The translations under genes were made by a program, and so were the position numbers. This document shows, in pieces, positions 28,250 through 41,500 of a DNA stretch of 64,000 nucleotides. Source of the stretch: Trichoplax adhaerens. Lineage: Eukaryota; Placozoa; Uniplacotomia; Trichoplacea; Trichoplacidae. Each line of letters begins with the position of its first letter. Within the stretch, counting starts at the first letter, position 1. The notes under the pieces were generated by a model. It had not been told where the DNA came from. It ran no database searches and saw only the letters and a list, made by a program, of their open reading frames with translations. Location: the NCBI RefSeq assembly GCF_000150275.1, contig NW_002060944.1, positions 807,014 through 871,013 on the forward strand, written 5' to 3'.

Positions 28250-28830
28250 CTATAGTTTTTATGTTATCTTTTCTAGCCATACTCTTATTGATATAATTCC
28301 ATTAAAATAGCTACCCTTATACGTCAAAACTTTGCATATGCATGCTTCAATGTATTAAATATTATGCAACAATATGGTATGCAATTCTAATATTACAATA
28401 AGACATGAAGAGTTTATTTTTTAAGAGGAGTTTACATTTATTGTCAATAATTTTTAATTCTATCCAACCACGCTTATACTGTCAATAAACTAAATCATAT
28501 AGAATAATGAATATGATATACTCCTAATATTACAACCCAATTTCAAGGGTTTCACTATTTAATTCTTTCCAACTATGATTCCACTATCCATAGACTAAAT
28601 CTTATACACCAGAATCGCTTAAAATCATAATATTACTACTTACAACTTTATACGTCAAAACTTGGCGTAACACTTTTATGCAAGCTGCCAAGAATCATTT
28701 TTGCCATTTAAACACCGATATGGTACAATTCTAGTATTACTATAGGATATTAAGGGCTTCTTTCTTGCTCTCTAATCATGCTTTTAGTAGCAAAATTTTA
28801 TCAACTATCTTTTGTATCAAAACTTAGTAA
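28250..28830. repeat. Degenerate duplicated segment, ~335-bp offset
   Basis: 'tatacgtcaaaactt' occurs near 28318 and 28650, and 'aattctaatattac'/'aattctagtattac' near 28383 and 28727. Inside it 'ttaattctatccaac' and 'ttaattctttccaac' recur about 105 bp apart. Copies are diverged, which suggests an old tandem duplication. Confidence 0.5.
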
Positions 28831-30229
28831 AACAATATTATACATATTATCTACGCAATAACTATAATCATACTTCTAGTAAAAGGATTGCAGTAAAATC
28901 TCTACTTCTCCATATCCAAACAGAATGGTAATTTTACACAGTAGTAGTCTTTTGAAAGCTTGTCAATGCAAACATGGATACAATATATATTCTATCTCCC
29001 AGTATAGTATCAACTTGCTGTAATTATTGAATAAATGTAATTATAATTATTATGATAAGATCATAATACTGTAGCTACATTATAGTCCATGACATAGTCG
29101 TGGAATGCGGAAAGTACATGTACTATGTCACTGCACAGCATTGCCAATTCATATGTGGCACCGACGTCATACGAAATAAAATATAAATAGAACTTTCTCA
29201 ATTGTTCATGGAGTTTGCTAAATCTATGATCAGAAATCCTTTTGCTAACTTAATGGAATACACGATTTGCTCATACATTATATCTGTTACATATTTGCAT
29301 ACCGATATATTAAAACAAAAAATGGCACAAATTAAGCACGTACTTATAAATTTTCCCGTGTATAATATTCGGACTTAGCAAATACAGTTGTATTTTAAAA
29401 GGTGTCTATACTGTACAGCTATATTATGAACTCACGTACCATTATATAAATTTAAAGTGAAAAACAAATTATAACATCTTTTGATAGACTTTGCCATGTA
29501 GCTAATGGGGTGCCCTTTTTACAGAATGCAATAAAAGTACGCAAAGATGCTCCATCAGGGAAATTGCATCACGCGCTCATACTATATCGATATATTTGAT
29601 ATCAAAGTACAAATATAAGAAATAACTCATACTGTGCAAAATATTATGCCACAAGCCTTCATGCTATGAAATCTAAGAAAAGGTAATTATAATCTATTAG
29701 TACCGGCTTATCATAGTTCGACATATCGATATGTTAATATAAGATACACCGACAACTTTTCTAGCATAGTTTGTAGATAACATCGAGTCAATACTAACAG
29801 AGAGTATATCAACTTTTAATGTACAGAAGATAGTGATCGTAATAATCTTACCAAGCTTAAAACACTGCAACGATGAGATTAGCCAAACTCATCGTGTATT
29901 TGTATACGGTGATGACCATTTTAACCATACTAGCAATGACGCCCTGATTGCATATTCTAATTTAAATCTTAACAGCTATAACTACATTCCGGTATAATTA
30001 GACCCGTAGGAGTGTCTCTATATCATTACTTATAATATCATCTATTTTTGTACCTACTGGTACGTGACGCCAGTAGATTTAATGCTATCTCAACCTAACT
30101 AGTACTAATATTGCTGATCGCAAACTTAGCTTTAATAAAATTGCTATATGAGACGGTAATGGGAAGAAAAATTACGTTGATTGATATTTCAAGAACACCT
30201 TTTTAAGAGTAAAATTATAGTGTCATAAC
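28831..30229. other. AT-rich non-coding stretch
   Basis: No exon, RNA gene or clear array was seen. A short inverted pair GACATAGT/ACTATGTC lies near 29090-29130. Confidence 0.4.
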
Positions 30230-31110
30230 TTTATCGCTTTCCTTCAGTTCTCTATCAGCCAAATATAAATTTCATTATTGTAACAGAAGCAGCTATCCAT
30301 ATGTGGTGAATGGGCATTATAATAATGATTTTCAGGAGAAAAGTTAAATGATAGGGTAATCATTTTATTGCATTTAGAAAGCTTTTAACATGAGAATAAA
30401 TATCACGAGTATGGTAAATAGTAAATAGTAAGCATATATGCATGATGGGGCATTGATTGATTTTTTACGGATAAAAATGGAACGAGGAAAATTATATTGT
30501 ATTCCTCGGGTCTTTTAGCCGCGGATAAATGTCATTAATAATATAAAAGCAAGCATCTTTCCTCATAATTCCTTAATGATGAATTTTTTAGGAGTACGAT
30601 AGAATTGGAAGTAAAACGAAAGAAAATAATTTATCAGACTCCCAAGTTTTCTACTATGTAATAAATATCATCGATATAGATCTCGTATTAAAAATATGTA
30701 TATACCTATATATGATAGATAATCGACTGATTTCTCAGTGTAATGTTAAAAGATTAAGAATGACAAGGAAATGATGTTATTGCATTCCACAAGTTTTCTA
30801 CTAATGGACAAATATTCGATTTCATCAATATAGTAAAAAATAAATGTGTATATGCATCATAGATCAGTGATTGATTTCGTTAAGCGTAAAATAAAATGAT
30901 AAGGAAATAAACTTATTGCATTTCTTAAATTCTCTATCGGGAATAATTATATTATTAAGGAAAAAATAGCCTTCCATATTATGATGGTCTTGAAATTCAA
31001 CTGAATAGAATAGTGATCTATGATAATGTCTCGATTAAACCCTAAATTATAACATTCCTTAAATTTTCTAACAAAGAAGAAATTGCACTATTAAGGTAAA
31101 TGTAACCGGT
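30230..31110 (+). repeat. Seven-copy degenerate tandem array, ~135-bp period
   Basis: A core like 'ttattgcattccttaagttt' followed by 'tcta' recurs near 30231, 30363, 30496, 30634, 30779, 30912 and 31047. Spacing is a regular 132-145 bp, although the copies are strongly diverged. Each core is preceded by a purine-rich 'aaaatgataaggaaat'-like stretch and several are followed by 'atatagata'/'catcaatatag' words. No protein is encoded across the units. Confidence 0.6.
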
Positions 31111-33179
31111 CCAATCGTGATGGACTTTAAATTAAGTTGAATTTTGAATAGAGTGATTAACTATTGAGTGGGATTCTTGAACTATGCGTTGATATAATGT
31201 TGAAATACCATGGTCAATATGAATTACATTGATTGCTGATGCAGTACTTTTTCCATCTCAATCATTTTCTAACTACTACCTAAAGTAAGTTCCCACGAAC
31301 TGCTATCTCTAGCACATTCCAAGACTGCATTTCTTATTATAAAAGTAACTGTATCCTTTCATTATGAAAGTCGTTTTAGACAACAATAATTGCTCCCAGT
31401 TCCAATTCGAAAAATATCCTATCAATTTTTTTAAACTACTAACAATATGCCCTAACCGATAATAACACTATGTTCCCATTCAATTAGACATTAGTCGGCA
31501 CATCAGTAGCTACTAACATTACTGTTATATCATTGTAGCTGAAGTATTTACTGCTGCATTAATAAAATCCAGCCTCGTTAACCAATTACTGTGTAAAGTG
31601 AAAACAGAGAAGAATTAGCTCTAATAAGTAACACGAATAATGACTTTGCATCGTCATTCTATTCCATACAATACTCTATCTTCGAAGGCATTCCACTGCT
31701 ATTATGTCATGGACGACAATAGTGAATACAACTTAATGCATATTTACAAGCTTAGCTGCAACAATATGATAACTCTAAACTCAAGTCATAAATAGAAAGG
31801 ATTGTTAATATTAATGATATTTTATTGTATCTAGCAACCGCATTGTTGTGATCTGCTTCTATCAACGCCTTTGCTTAGTCAACACCAAACAATTGAGCGG
31901 CTTGACTTAGGCCAATCTCATATTAAATTATGAAGCTAAATCCTATAGGATAAAATTTATGATACACATATACATTAGATAGATACGAATTTTTCATCAC
32001 TGCCACGAGGCGACGAGAAAATAGATAGCTAAGAACGGCATATCGCCCTGATGATTGTGCCAAATCTTAGCATAGCTTATACCGCTGCGGTTAGGGCATT
32101 CTAATAATCGTTGATCAATCAGGAAATAAAATAAAATTTTTGAGCAAAGTCCTACTAACTCTAGACCTTGGCATAGTTAACTCTACTACTGATTCTACTT
32201 TAGTAGACAATTGATATCATTAAAAATTGCTTTTCCTGTTAGCTTTAGTTTTGAACAGCAGGGTAAAGGGAAGGGACAGGATAATAATATATATGAGCAT
32301 TGACTACATAATAGCTAATTCATTCGCCCAAGTTATAATACTGAAAACAGAACATCAAAGCAGCTCATAGTTACTATGAGTACTTAAAAGTAAATTAAAA
32401 ATATAGGAAAAAGCTTGCTTCTAGAAAGTAACTCATAAGCCATAAGCTATCACTAAGTAGTATTAGTTGGACTATCAAAGGTAGTTCTTGGTTCATTAAT
32501 TCAGCCTGGTAGAAATTTGTATCCAATAAAACAGATTCCATGCTAAATATCGATATACTGCCAGATTTGGCAAGTAATAAGCATTAGCATCATTAAGATT
32601 TTCCCTAATTGAATATATATTTTGCTAATTAAATAGGATAATAGCAAACTTATACATTGCACTAAAAATAAATGATTAAAAAGATCATGGACTTTAGTCA
32701 TGCTATTGTGGCCACAATCATTTATATTTAGTAACATATGGGAGTATTAATTCTTTCCCTTATTTGCATGTTATGACTCCAACAATTTAAATTCTCCACA
32801 GTATGCCCATAAATTCTATCGTTGACCTTGCTAAAGGATGATTGCATTAGCTTAATATAACACTATTCGATTTTTCAACTCTATTAGTGTACACGAAATA
32901 TTTAGTATACAATTACTATACGAGCTCACAAGTATTGGGCCGTATACTACGGACAATGCATTCATTTATTGATGTGATTACCCAAGCAAGATGACAATAC
33001 GTCAAATCTGTGCCACCATGTTGGTCAAAAAATGATTTATTGGCTTATTTTAATGATTTTGAAGATGAAATAATTCATCACTAGTTATGCAATCCTTGCA
33101 AGTGTAATAGTAACCATCACTGGTAGGTACCATATACAACAAAAATGAGGAAAAATGTTTAACGCGGAGTTTAAACAAT
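31111..33179. other. AT-rich non-coding stretch
   Basis: Nothing could be supported: no exon chain, RNA gene or obvious repeat. Confidence 0.4.
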
Positions 33180-34340
33180 TAAGCAGCGAATAGTAAAGTG
33201 AAAGTAGTAGTTCCAGTAAGATCGATAGAGCAGCATATCAAAATAAAATATATACTATCCTGTACATGTTCACAACTTTTTGTATTCAATGTTACGATTC
33301 CTTGTCAAAACTGCCGGTATCATGCCTTAACACTTATAACTTCTCCAATAATCTATTAAATTCCTTCCTACTCTGTACATTTTATCTTTAGCAAGCAATA
33401 TTCAGCGGCATAAATATAGCCACCAGTATCCTTCCTAATACTATAAATGCATACTATTAAAATTGGACATGATAATCCATTCAAATGCCGATACAGAAAT
33501 GAGAGATGAAATATGGCAACAGTAGCTATTTTTTGATGATCACCGATATCAATTTTCGATGTTGAGTGCGTTCTATATTCAAGGGTAAAAAGATCGATAC
33601 CGGTGCTTTGCTTCTCTGTGATGATTAAGTAGGTGACTTATGGAATAAATATTTCCGATTAAGTCAATCACCTATGTCAATTACGTGATTCCTTCCTATT
33701 CTATGCATATTACCATTTACTGAATCAATACGACATTGGACAACGAACAAGCAGCCTGATGATAGGGTTACTGACGATTTAATATCTACTCTGAAAGTAG
33801 GATTAATAATCCAGTTTAATACAGAGATAATAACGGCAAATGGTATTTGGCAATGGTATCTATTTCTTAGCAAGCAGCTCCATTCGATGTTAATTGTACT
33901 GCATCCGTCTAAGGATAGAACTGATAGATAGATACCGATACTTTATCATACTCACAATTACTAGGCCATATACGGTACGTAATCGATATTTCACATTAGA
34001 TTGTGTATCCATCCAGATTAGGAAACTTATAAAACTTTATGCGTTATATCTTCTACATACACAACATCGGATAAAGAGTATACAACTTAGCAGCGAATTA
34101 CTGAGTATAAAATGGCCTACCATAGAAGCAAGGGTGATAGCCAAGTCGCATACGGAAATAAAAATGATAGATGGATGATGAATTGAATATGGCAATAGTG
34201 CTTACTTTTTAGCCATAAAGTATATACGATGCTAATGCACCACATACATCCAATAAAGAATTTGAAAGATAAATGCCGGTACTGTAATAATAATTAATTG
34301 AATTCGAACTTAATAAATATTTCAGATTTGATTGATTATT
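33180..34340. repeat. Degenerate repeated segments
   Basis: 'gatgaaatatggcaaca' near 33505 resembles 'aattgaatatggcaata' near 34180. 'gataccggtgctt' (33595) followed by 'aataaatatttccgatt' (33643) resembles 'aatgccggtactg' (34271) followed by 'aataaatatttcagatt' (34313), an offset of about 670 bp. 'agcagcgaat' occurs at 33182 and 34090. These look like old duplications. Confidence 0.4.
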
Positions 34341-35593
34341 GAAAGCAGGATCAGATAGAACTATTGCAATCATTGTAGCCTATTAAGATATACTCTTAGA
34401 AGTCAAATTTTATTAAATGTATACAAGATCCCATAAGTCTTTATGCTCAGAAATTTTTTACGGGATATTATAATTATGAAATACAATATTTGAAGGATTA
34501 GTGTTCGGAAATCTACGATAAATAGTATCTTGATTAAGACTGTACTTCAGTTATTATTCTTTCGTTGTACACCCGGTAAAAACTGATCGTATAGGATATT
34601 TAAAAAGCAAACCTTGTAAATCGTGATTTTGCAGGATTTAGAGTATTGCAGAATATTGCAAAAATATTTATTACAGTATTTTTTCTGAATTGAAGTGACT
34701 TAATATTTACTTTAAAGAAAATCGATATAAAGTTTTTACCCATTTAGCCACTGCTGAAACGAAGACTATTTACATACACATCAATAATTTTCAGTAAAAC
34801 TCTTTTTCATGAGTTTAGAAAAAACAAAAAATACCGATTTGTTTATCTGGTCCATACAGTAGTATTTAATCATTCTTCTACAGTTTGCTTATTTTTAATT
34901 AATGTAAGCAAGTAACTGACTTTATTAATCAATCTACCTCACAAATTTTACGCTATCAAGATAGAATTCTCTCCAATTTAAACACTGATCAAGCTAAAAT
35001 TGAGATATAAAACAAAGGATATTGATTTATTTTATCGGTTCATGGTGCTCATTCTAATATATTTTATTTATTCCTTCAGTTAATATAATCTAGAGGACTA
35101 TTTCATTAATCATTCCTATAAATAATACTATCAAGTTAGAATTATGATGGCATTAACTCAGTAAGGAGACTAAAATGTCCAAAATTATTCTCTGAAGCTC
35201 ATAAATTCTTACCTAACCAATTTATGACTACACGTATTATAAACAGTTTTTACACAAAATAAATAAATATTACGTTTACTTATCAAAGTAGATGCGGTAT
35301 CTGCGCTATGATAGTGAATGCTTATGTTATAGTCAATGTTCAAATATAATTTTAATAAACACCATAGATTATCGATGTTCTTGTGATGATACATTTTTAA
35401 AAACATTCTGCGATCATTGCAAGTATAATTTTACATTTATTCAAGCGTCTCTCTTTTTAAATTTTAGTTATTTACGCTATAGTAAGGTTCCAGGTTGAAA
35501 ATTACTGGATATAGGTCTAAATAATCGATCTAAACATCGATAACTAACCTACTATATACGGGTTATTATTTCTATTCGATATTTATACATTAT
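34341..35593. other. 3' flank of the TRPA-type gene
   Basis: The AT-rich stretch next to the stop codon of the channel gene probably includes its 3' UTR. No other exon was seen. Confidence 0.4.
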
Positions 35594-38500
35594 TTACATT
35601 TCGTAGTCATACATGTATTCATCTTCGCCTTCATCTACTTCGATACCATACCTTGCAGCAAGAAAGTTGACAGCTTTTTGCAAACTATTGATTGTCTCTG
35701 ACATTCCATCAATTCTATTTCAAGATTATAAATCCCATGTGAGAGAGAATGATAAAAATGTTTCGTGAGTAAATTTCTCAACTGCAGCTAACATCTATAA
35801 TTCTTACTCTAAAGCTTCATTTTCGACTTCTCTCCGTAATAGTGTATAGTCTGAACTGTCATTTTTTTCGTTTTCGTAACTGAGACTGGAATTGTTAAGT
35901 GCTCGTTTTCTTAACGTTTGAATAACCTATAAATGATCAATAAGTAAAGTATTTCAATATACAGTATTTTGATACGCAATAATTAACGTAGCATAATAGC
36001 GGATAGTAATAAATCTGTAGACATGATGGCAATCTTTTCAAGAACGAAAATGACTTTAAATTAATAGAAAAGCCAAAATATATCTCTGGTATACGATTTA
36101 AAATTATAGCACTGAATAAATATAAACTTTGGATAATGAAGCAGCGTTTTGCACCCAGTTTACTCATAGATCAATCTATCGCTATGTTACAAATTTTTTA
36201 TAGTATTATACTCTGTTAAAAATTTTAAATTGACCCATTCAGATAAATTATCAAGTAAATTAAATCATTAGACTACGAGCTTTTACGGTGTCATTTACAA
36301 GTAAGTGTATTCTTCAATCGGTTAATTACGTTATCAATTCTTGGTCAACATCATACTTTATTAAAAATGTTAGTATATCGATTCGGGTAAATTGTCATGC
36401 TTGGCTTATGCAGAAAGCGCTTCCGATACCAATATGGGAACGCGCTATCCAACGCTGTGGTAAAATCAACTTTTTTAGCTAGTTTCTGCATGCTGGCATG
36501 TTGTTGAACTGTTCCGATATCGCCTACAGCCAGCCCAATCTAGTAGAAATATTAATTACTTTATGTCACGATTTTTAAAAAGGTAATTTTAACCATCATA
36601 TAAAGATGCGTTACCATCAAATTAACTAAGACAATATTCATAGTGATGGCAAACATAACCAAAAATATGAGCGTTAGATTTGGATAAGGAACAGCACCAC
36701 CAGTTTTAGCATTAACATAAGTATCCACGTAATCAATTTCTCCTAACATGGATATAATAACTTTGGTAATAGCAATGCCTAAATTGCTATATGATCCCTA
36801 AATAAATTTATTACAAGTTATTATGCAAAAGAGCAAGATAAATATCTGATATTATACTTAAATGGAATAAGAGGTAATTGAAAATCAGTTTAAACAGTAG
36901 GCCACATAAATATTAATTAGTATTATTAAAATCCAAGCTAGACAAAGCTAACGTACCTGATTTCGCAGTAGCATATTAAATGCAACTGCGTAAGCTATAA
37001 TAAACATAAAGACAACGATAGAGACCTTCAAGACAGTTTTAAGAACGGAAACAAACATCAAGACGTATAAACCCATGTACTGGATTCTGTTATATAAAAG
37101 AAATTAATAATTTCAATTAAACACAATAATTATAATGTAACCTATTACTATCTGTTAAAATTATGTGAGAATGGAAATTCAAGAAATCTGCAATTGTTAA
37201 CACGTACATTTTAATATCTGTTATGAAAGTAATTGAGTCATGGAATCTCAATTATTTTAAAGTCTATGATTTCATTTTCAATATAAACAAATATATTATA
37301 CCATGGACCACTACTGTATTTTATTATACCGTTATAGCCAATAAATTTACTAACATTATCTTAAAAATATAATATAATACTACTGTTAAAGAAGTTCCTA
37401 TACTTTGAATTCAATTTCTCCAACCTCATTATTCGCTGTATTTACTCTGTCTGTATAAGTGCATATTTATCATTTTTCTATCAGCATGGGTTATAAGAGC
37501 ACTTGCAAATTACCTTTGTAGAAATAATATCAAATTCATCCAGGCCAAAAATATAGCGATTGTGCCTACTTGCCATTGGAAGTCGTCAGGTTTATATCCA
37601 ATAGGTTGTATGAAAACCATGGCAGAAATGTATACAGTTAATTCAAGATAGTTAACGGGATCAAGAAAGTACTTCCAATTCTGTGAGAAAAACAGCAGGG
37701 ATCATAAAAATTTGATTTTAATTTTATAGTTGAAGTTAATACGAGCAAGTACTAGAGCGAACCGAAGAAGATATATGAGTGAAGAATTGAATAAATAATA
37801 TTGATTCTACCGTATGCATACAAAAAATTAACCTGATGAGCAAGTTGTAAACCTTCTTTCGCTCCACAAATAATTGTAAGTAGGAAAATTAATGTTTGGC
37901 AACTAATTAGTAATGGCCCGGCAGGTTCAGGTGTAGACTGTGTACCATTCGTTTGGACAGAAGGTCCCACTGTTGTCGATACTACACGTCCAAAATCTCT
38001 ACTAGCTTGCACGACATAAACGGTCATGAAAGTGACAAATAACATGTAAAAGAACATATTGAAGTAAAGTACGAATTTTTCTCCATAATCCCTATGATCA
38101 AAAAGAAATTTGAGCATTCTATTAATAATTGAACTGTTCATGATTCTCAAATTTACGCAGCTCAATAGTAAGCGTTCTAAATGATCCCAAGAAATATGGA
38201 TTGAATTACCATTTCATTCGACTATAAGATATCGTCAGAGGATGCTGCAATAACTTGACTCTATTAAACTTAGCCATAGTCTGTCGGTAAGTGAAAAGAA
38301 AAGATTAATTGTGGGTGATTATCTTAGTTTGACTTTTAGTTAATTATAACTTCTTCGATCAATACATAGTATATGAATGCCAATCTTACGTCTAGATGAT
38401 GCAACGATGGCAAAATTTTAAAAACAGTAATATCATTCCCGTGATCAGTCTGAAATCTTACCGCCATAGCGAAAAATTCTATTCCGGTACTCATTTCTTC

Positions 38501-41500
38501 CGGTGTTGATTCCATATAACTAAAATTGAAAGTCACCTTCATGTCGCCAATATCCATATTTCATTTCGAATTATACAAAAATTTTAAAAGAAAGGAATAC
38601 TTATTACTACAAAGATATCAGAAAACATGAATTACACGTACTAAATAAAAAAAACCTCGAGGTATTATATCATGAATTAAAACTTCCGCTTCACAAATTT
38701 TGTTTTTACATCTCTATTTGTGCTATAGGCGCATATGCGGGAAATCATCTATTCAGTGATATAGGTATACCTCTAGATAACATTAAACTATGTTCAAACT
38801 ATTCTATCCTTTTGAGTGCAATGCAAGCGCAAAATAAAGTAAATCTCTAGTCATTACCGAATAATCAAAATTTTCTCTGCTGTGATGAGATTCTTCAATA
38901 CATTTATCTAGAACTTCCTAAAAATACAAAACTTATTGATTAATTACTACCACATATAGATTGAAAAGAAAAGATGATCGTGAACAGTAGTTATTTAATG
39001 CATTAATTATTTGGACAAGAAAATATTCAAAATACTGTAAAGTATCCAAATCTTTGTATTTGCTATTAATATTCTTACCTCAGCAACTGTAGGCATCTTC
39101 TCAATCAGACGTTTCATGGGTGAAAATCCATCGTAAGCTTTGATATCCATGACTTTATCCCAGCTGTTTTAAATAAATGATCGATTAATATCGATACAAG
39201 CTGCTAATTCATACATCCACTTCATAGTTTACCAGAATCATTATTTCGGATGAATTAGTAAGCACAGCAATGATTAAATATAGCAGCATAATTTCTTACT
39301 ATTTGCTTTGGATAATTGCCAGTCCGACACTGGAGCAGCAATTCTCAATAGCTACATCTAAGCATGTTTGATTTTCGCTATTCAGCAAGGTAACATCAGC
39401 TCCACGCTCTAATAGGACCTTAACCACATTCTCATGACCCCAAGCAGAGGCAAGATGCAGTGCAGTATTCTAATCATCATATTACAATATTAAATCATTC
39501 TATTTCGTCGCAATTACGAAGAGAAGACCTTATATATTAATTTTAGCATTAGGTATGCAGTACATGGAAAAATTAAATCCTTTACTTACTTTATTCAGAT
39601 CAGAAGCATTGATTAAAATATCGTTATCTAGAATTAATTTAATAATCTCGACATGACCATAAACTGCAGCATAGCCTAATGGCGTTTGACGGTTATCATC
39701 CCTAATGGATATAAAAACATTTCAGTAACATAGGCATGCCATATATCGGTATTATTTTCTTCATACGATCGTTACTTCGAGAATAGCTTGTAAATTGGAC
39801 CTTTCTATTACTCAAATCGTGCTTACATACTTTCACTAATAACACAACATGTCACCATGATCCGCGAACGTTGCTAGCTCTATTTATAGTTAGGATCTAC
39901 GCTATGTTATTTCGCATGCTAAAAATCTTATGCATCCTTAGCTGAAATTACAGGATGACTACACATGAATAAATCTTATACAGTTCTAATAAGTCTTATA
40001 GAATGATTTCATTTTAATATTTAATACCATAGAATCATTTAAATTTATTTTATAATTAAAATTATTTAATTTAACAATACCGTACATATCAATGCCTATC
40101 TTAAACATTCCATATGAAATTATAAATCTTAACCGGAAAGAATTTTTAAAGCAATATGTTGATAATTGACAGCTTGTATTATTTATATTAACCTACCTGC
40201 AATCTAAATTACTTCCTTGCTTGAGAAAATAGAGAACAATATCTTTATGGCCCCCGATCACTGCAAAATGCAATGGTGTTCGACCTCGCTTATTTTGAGA
40301 ATTGATTAGTTTAGGAGCCATTTCGCAAATGATTTGAACACACTGAATTCGACCGCTACGAGCAGCCAAGTGTAATGGTGTATTTTCATCACGATCAAAT
40401 TGCTCCACTTGAGCACCGTTTGCTAGTAGTAGACGAATGGCCTAAAGCAATTGAACCAAAATGAACTCTTATCCCTTTAATATGAAATTAGAGGATTGTA
40501 TCAATCTACTCATCCTGCGATCGTTGCCAGCTATTCTGTCCACTCTACCTGAATATAGCCACGTTGCGCTGCGATAAATAAAGCTGTTTGGCATAGATCG
40601 TCCTCACAGTTGATAAGTTCTTGTCCACTATTCTATAGTATGTAGATCATTAATTTTATACAATTACATGTCTCATGTCGACAATGTCATTTTTAGTCAT
40701 GGTATTGAACAGCCATTCAATTATTTCTAATGTCTGATTATCACCAATTGTAAGTATAGACATATTTCATAAACTAATAGCTATAGAATAATGGCTAGAT
40801 GACAAGAGTCTATTTAAAATCAAACATGTAGAGTTACTTATATATAAATAATACCATGATGAATGAATTAACATTAAACTAACAATTTTAGTGAGTTGTA
40901 GAAAGCAAATGATATACTTATAATTTTGTAAATGTATCCTAGTTTGAATTAAAGGACACTGAGTAATTTAAAATGCATCTTGACTTATAATCTATTGGAT
41001 AATATACCGGCCACAAGCAATTACCTCCAGTAAGGTTTTAATCGTTCCAACATGATCATGATCAGCAGCCCAATGTAAGCATGTTTTGCCGTCTTTATCA
41101 CGAATATCTAAACGAGCACCATGTTGCAGTAGGCAATCCACGGCTTCGGTATGGCCTTTCCATGAAGCACATAGAACTGGAGTAAAATGGTCACCATCTC
41201 TCATGTTAATTTTGGCGTGCTAGTTAGTCATCAGTAGGAATAAACATTTAATCAATGATGATTGCTCAATCCTAAATAGTAACAATTTGGTATTACAGCG
41301 ACTATTTATTTTTTTCTCATTAGTAAAAAACTAAGGATGAAAATCTGCTCAATATTACTTCTTTTATAAAATAGATCACGAGTAAACATGCGGCCAGCCG
41401 TTATTTTCCCTTATTTTCACACAACTCATATTAGACAACCTACGTTTAACGTTCGATGCAAAATCGAGCCACTAAATTACCTTTTTAATTAAGAATTTGA

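Noticed and set aside
29088-29135. Inverted repeat as a possible structured RNA
   Set aside because: The stem is only about eight pairs with a long loop, which is expected by chance.
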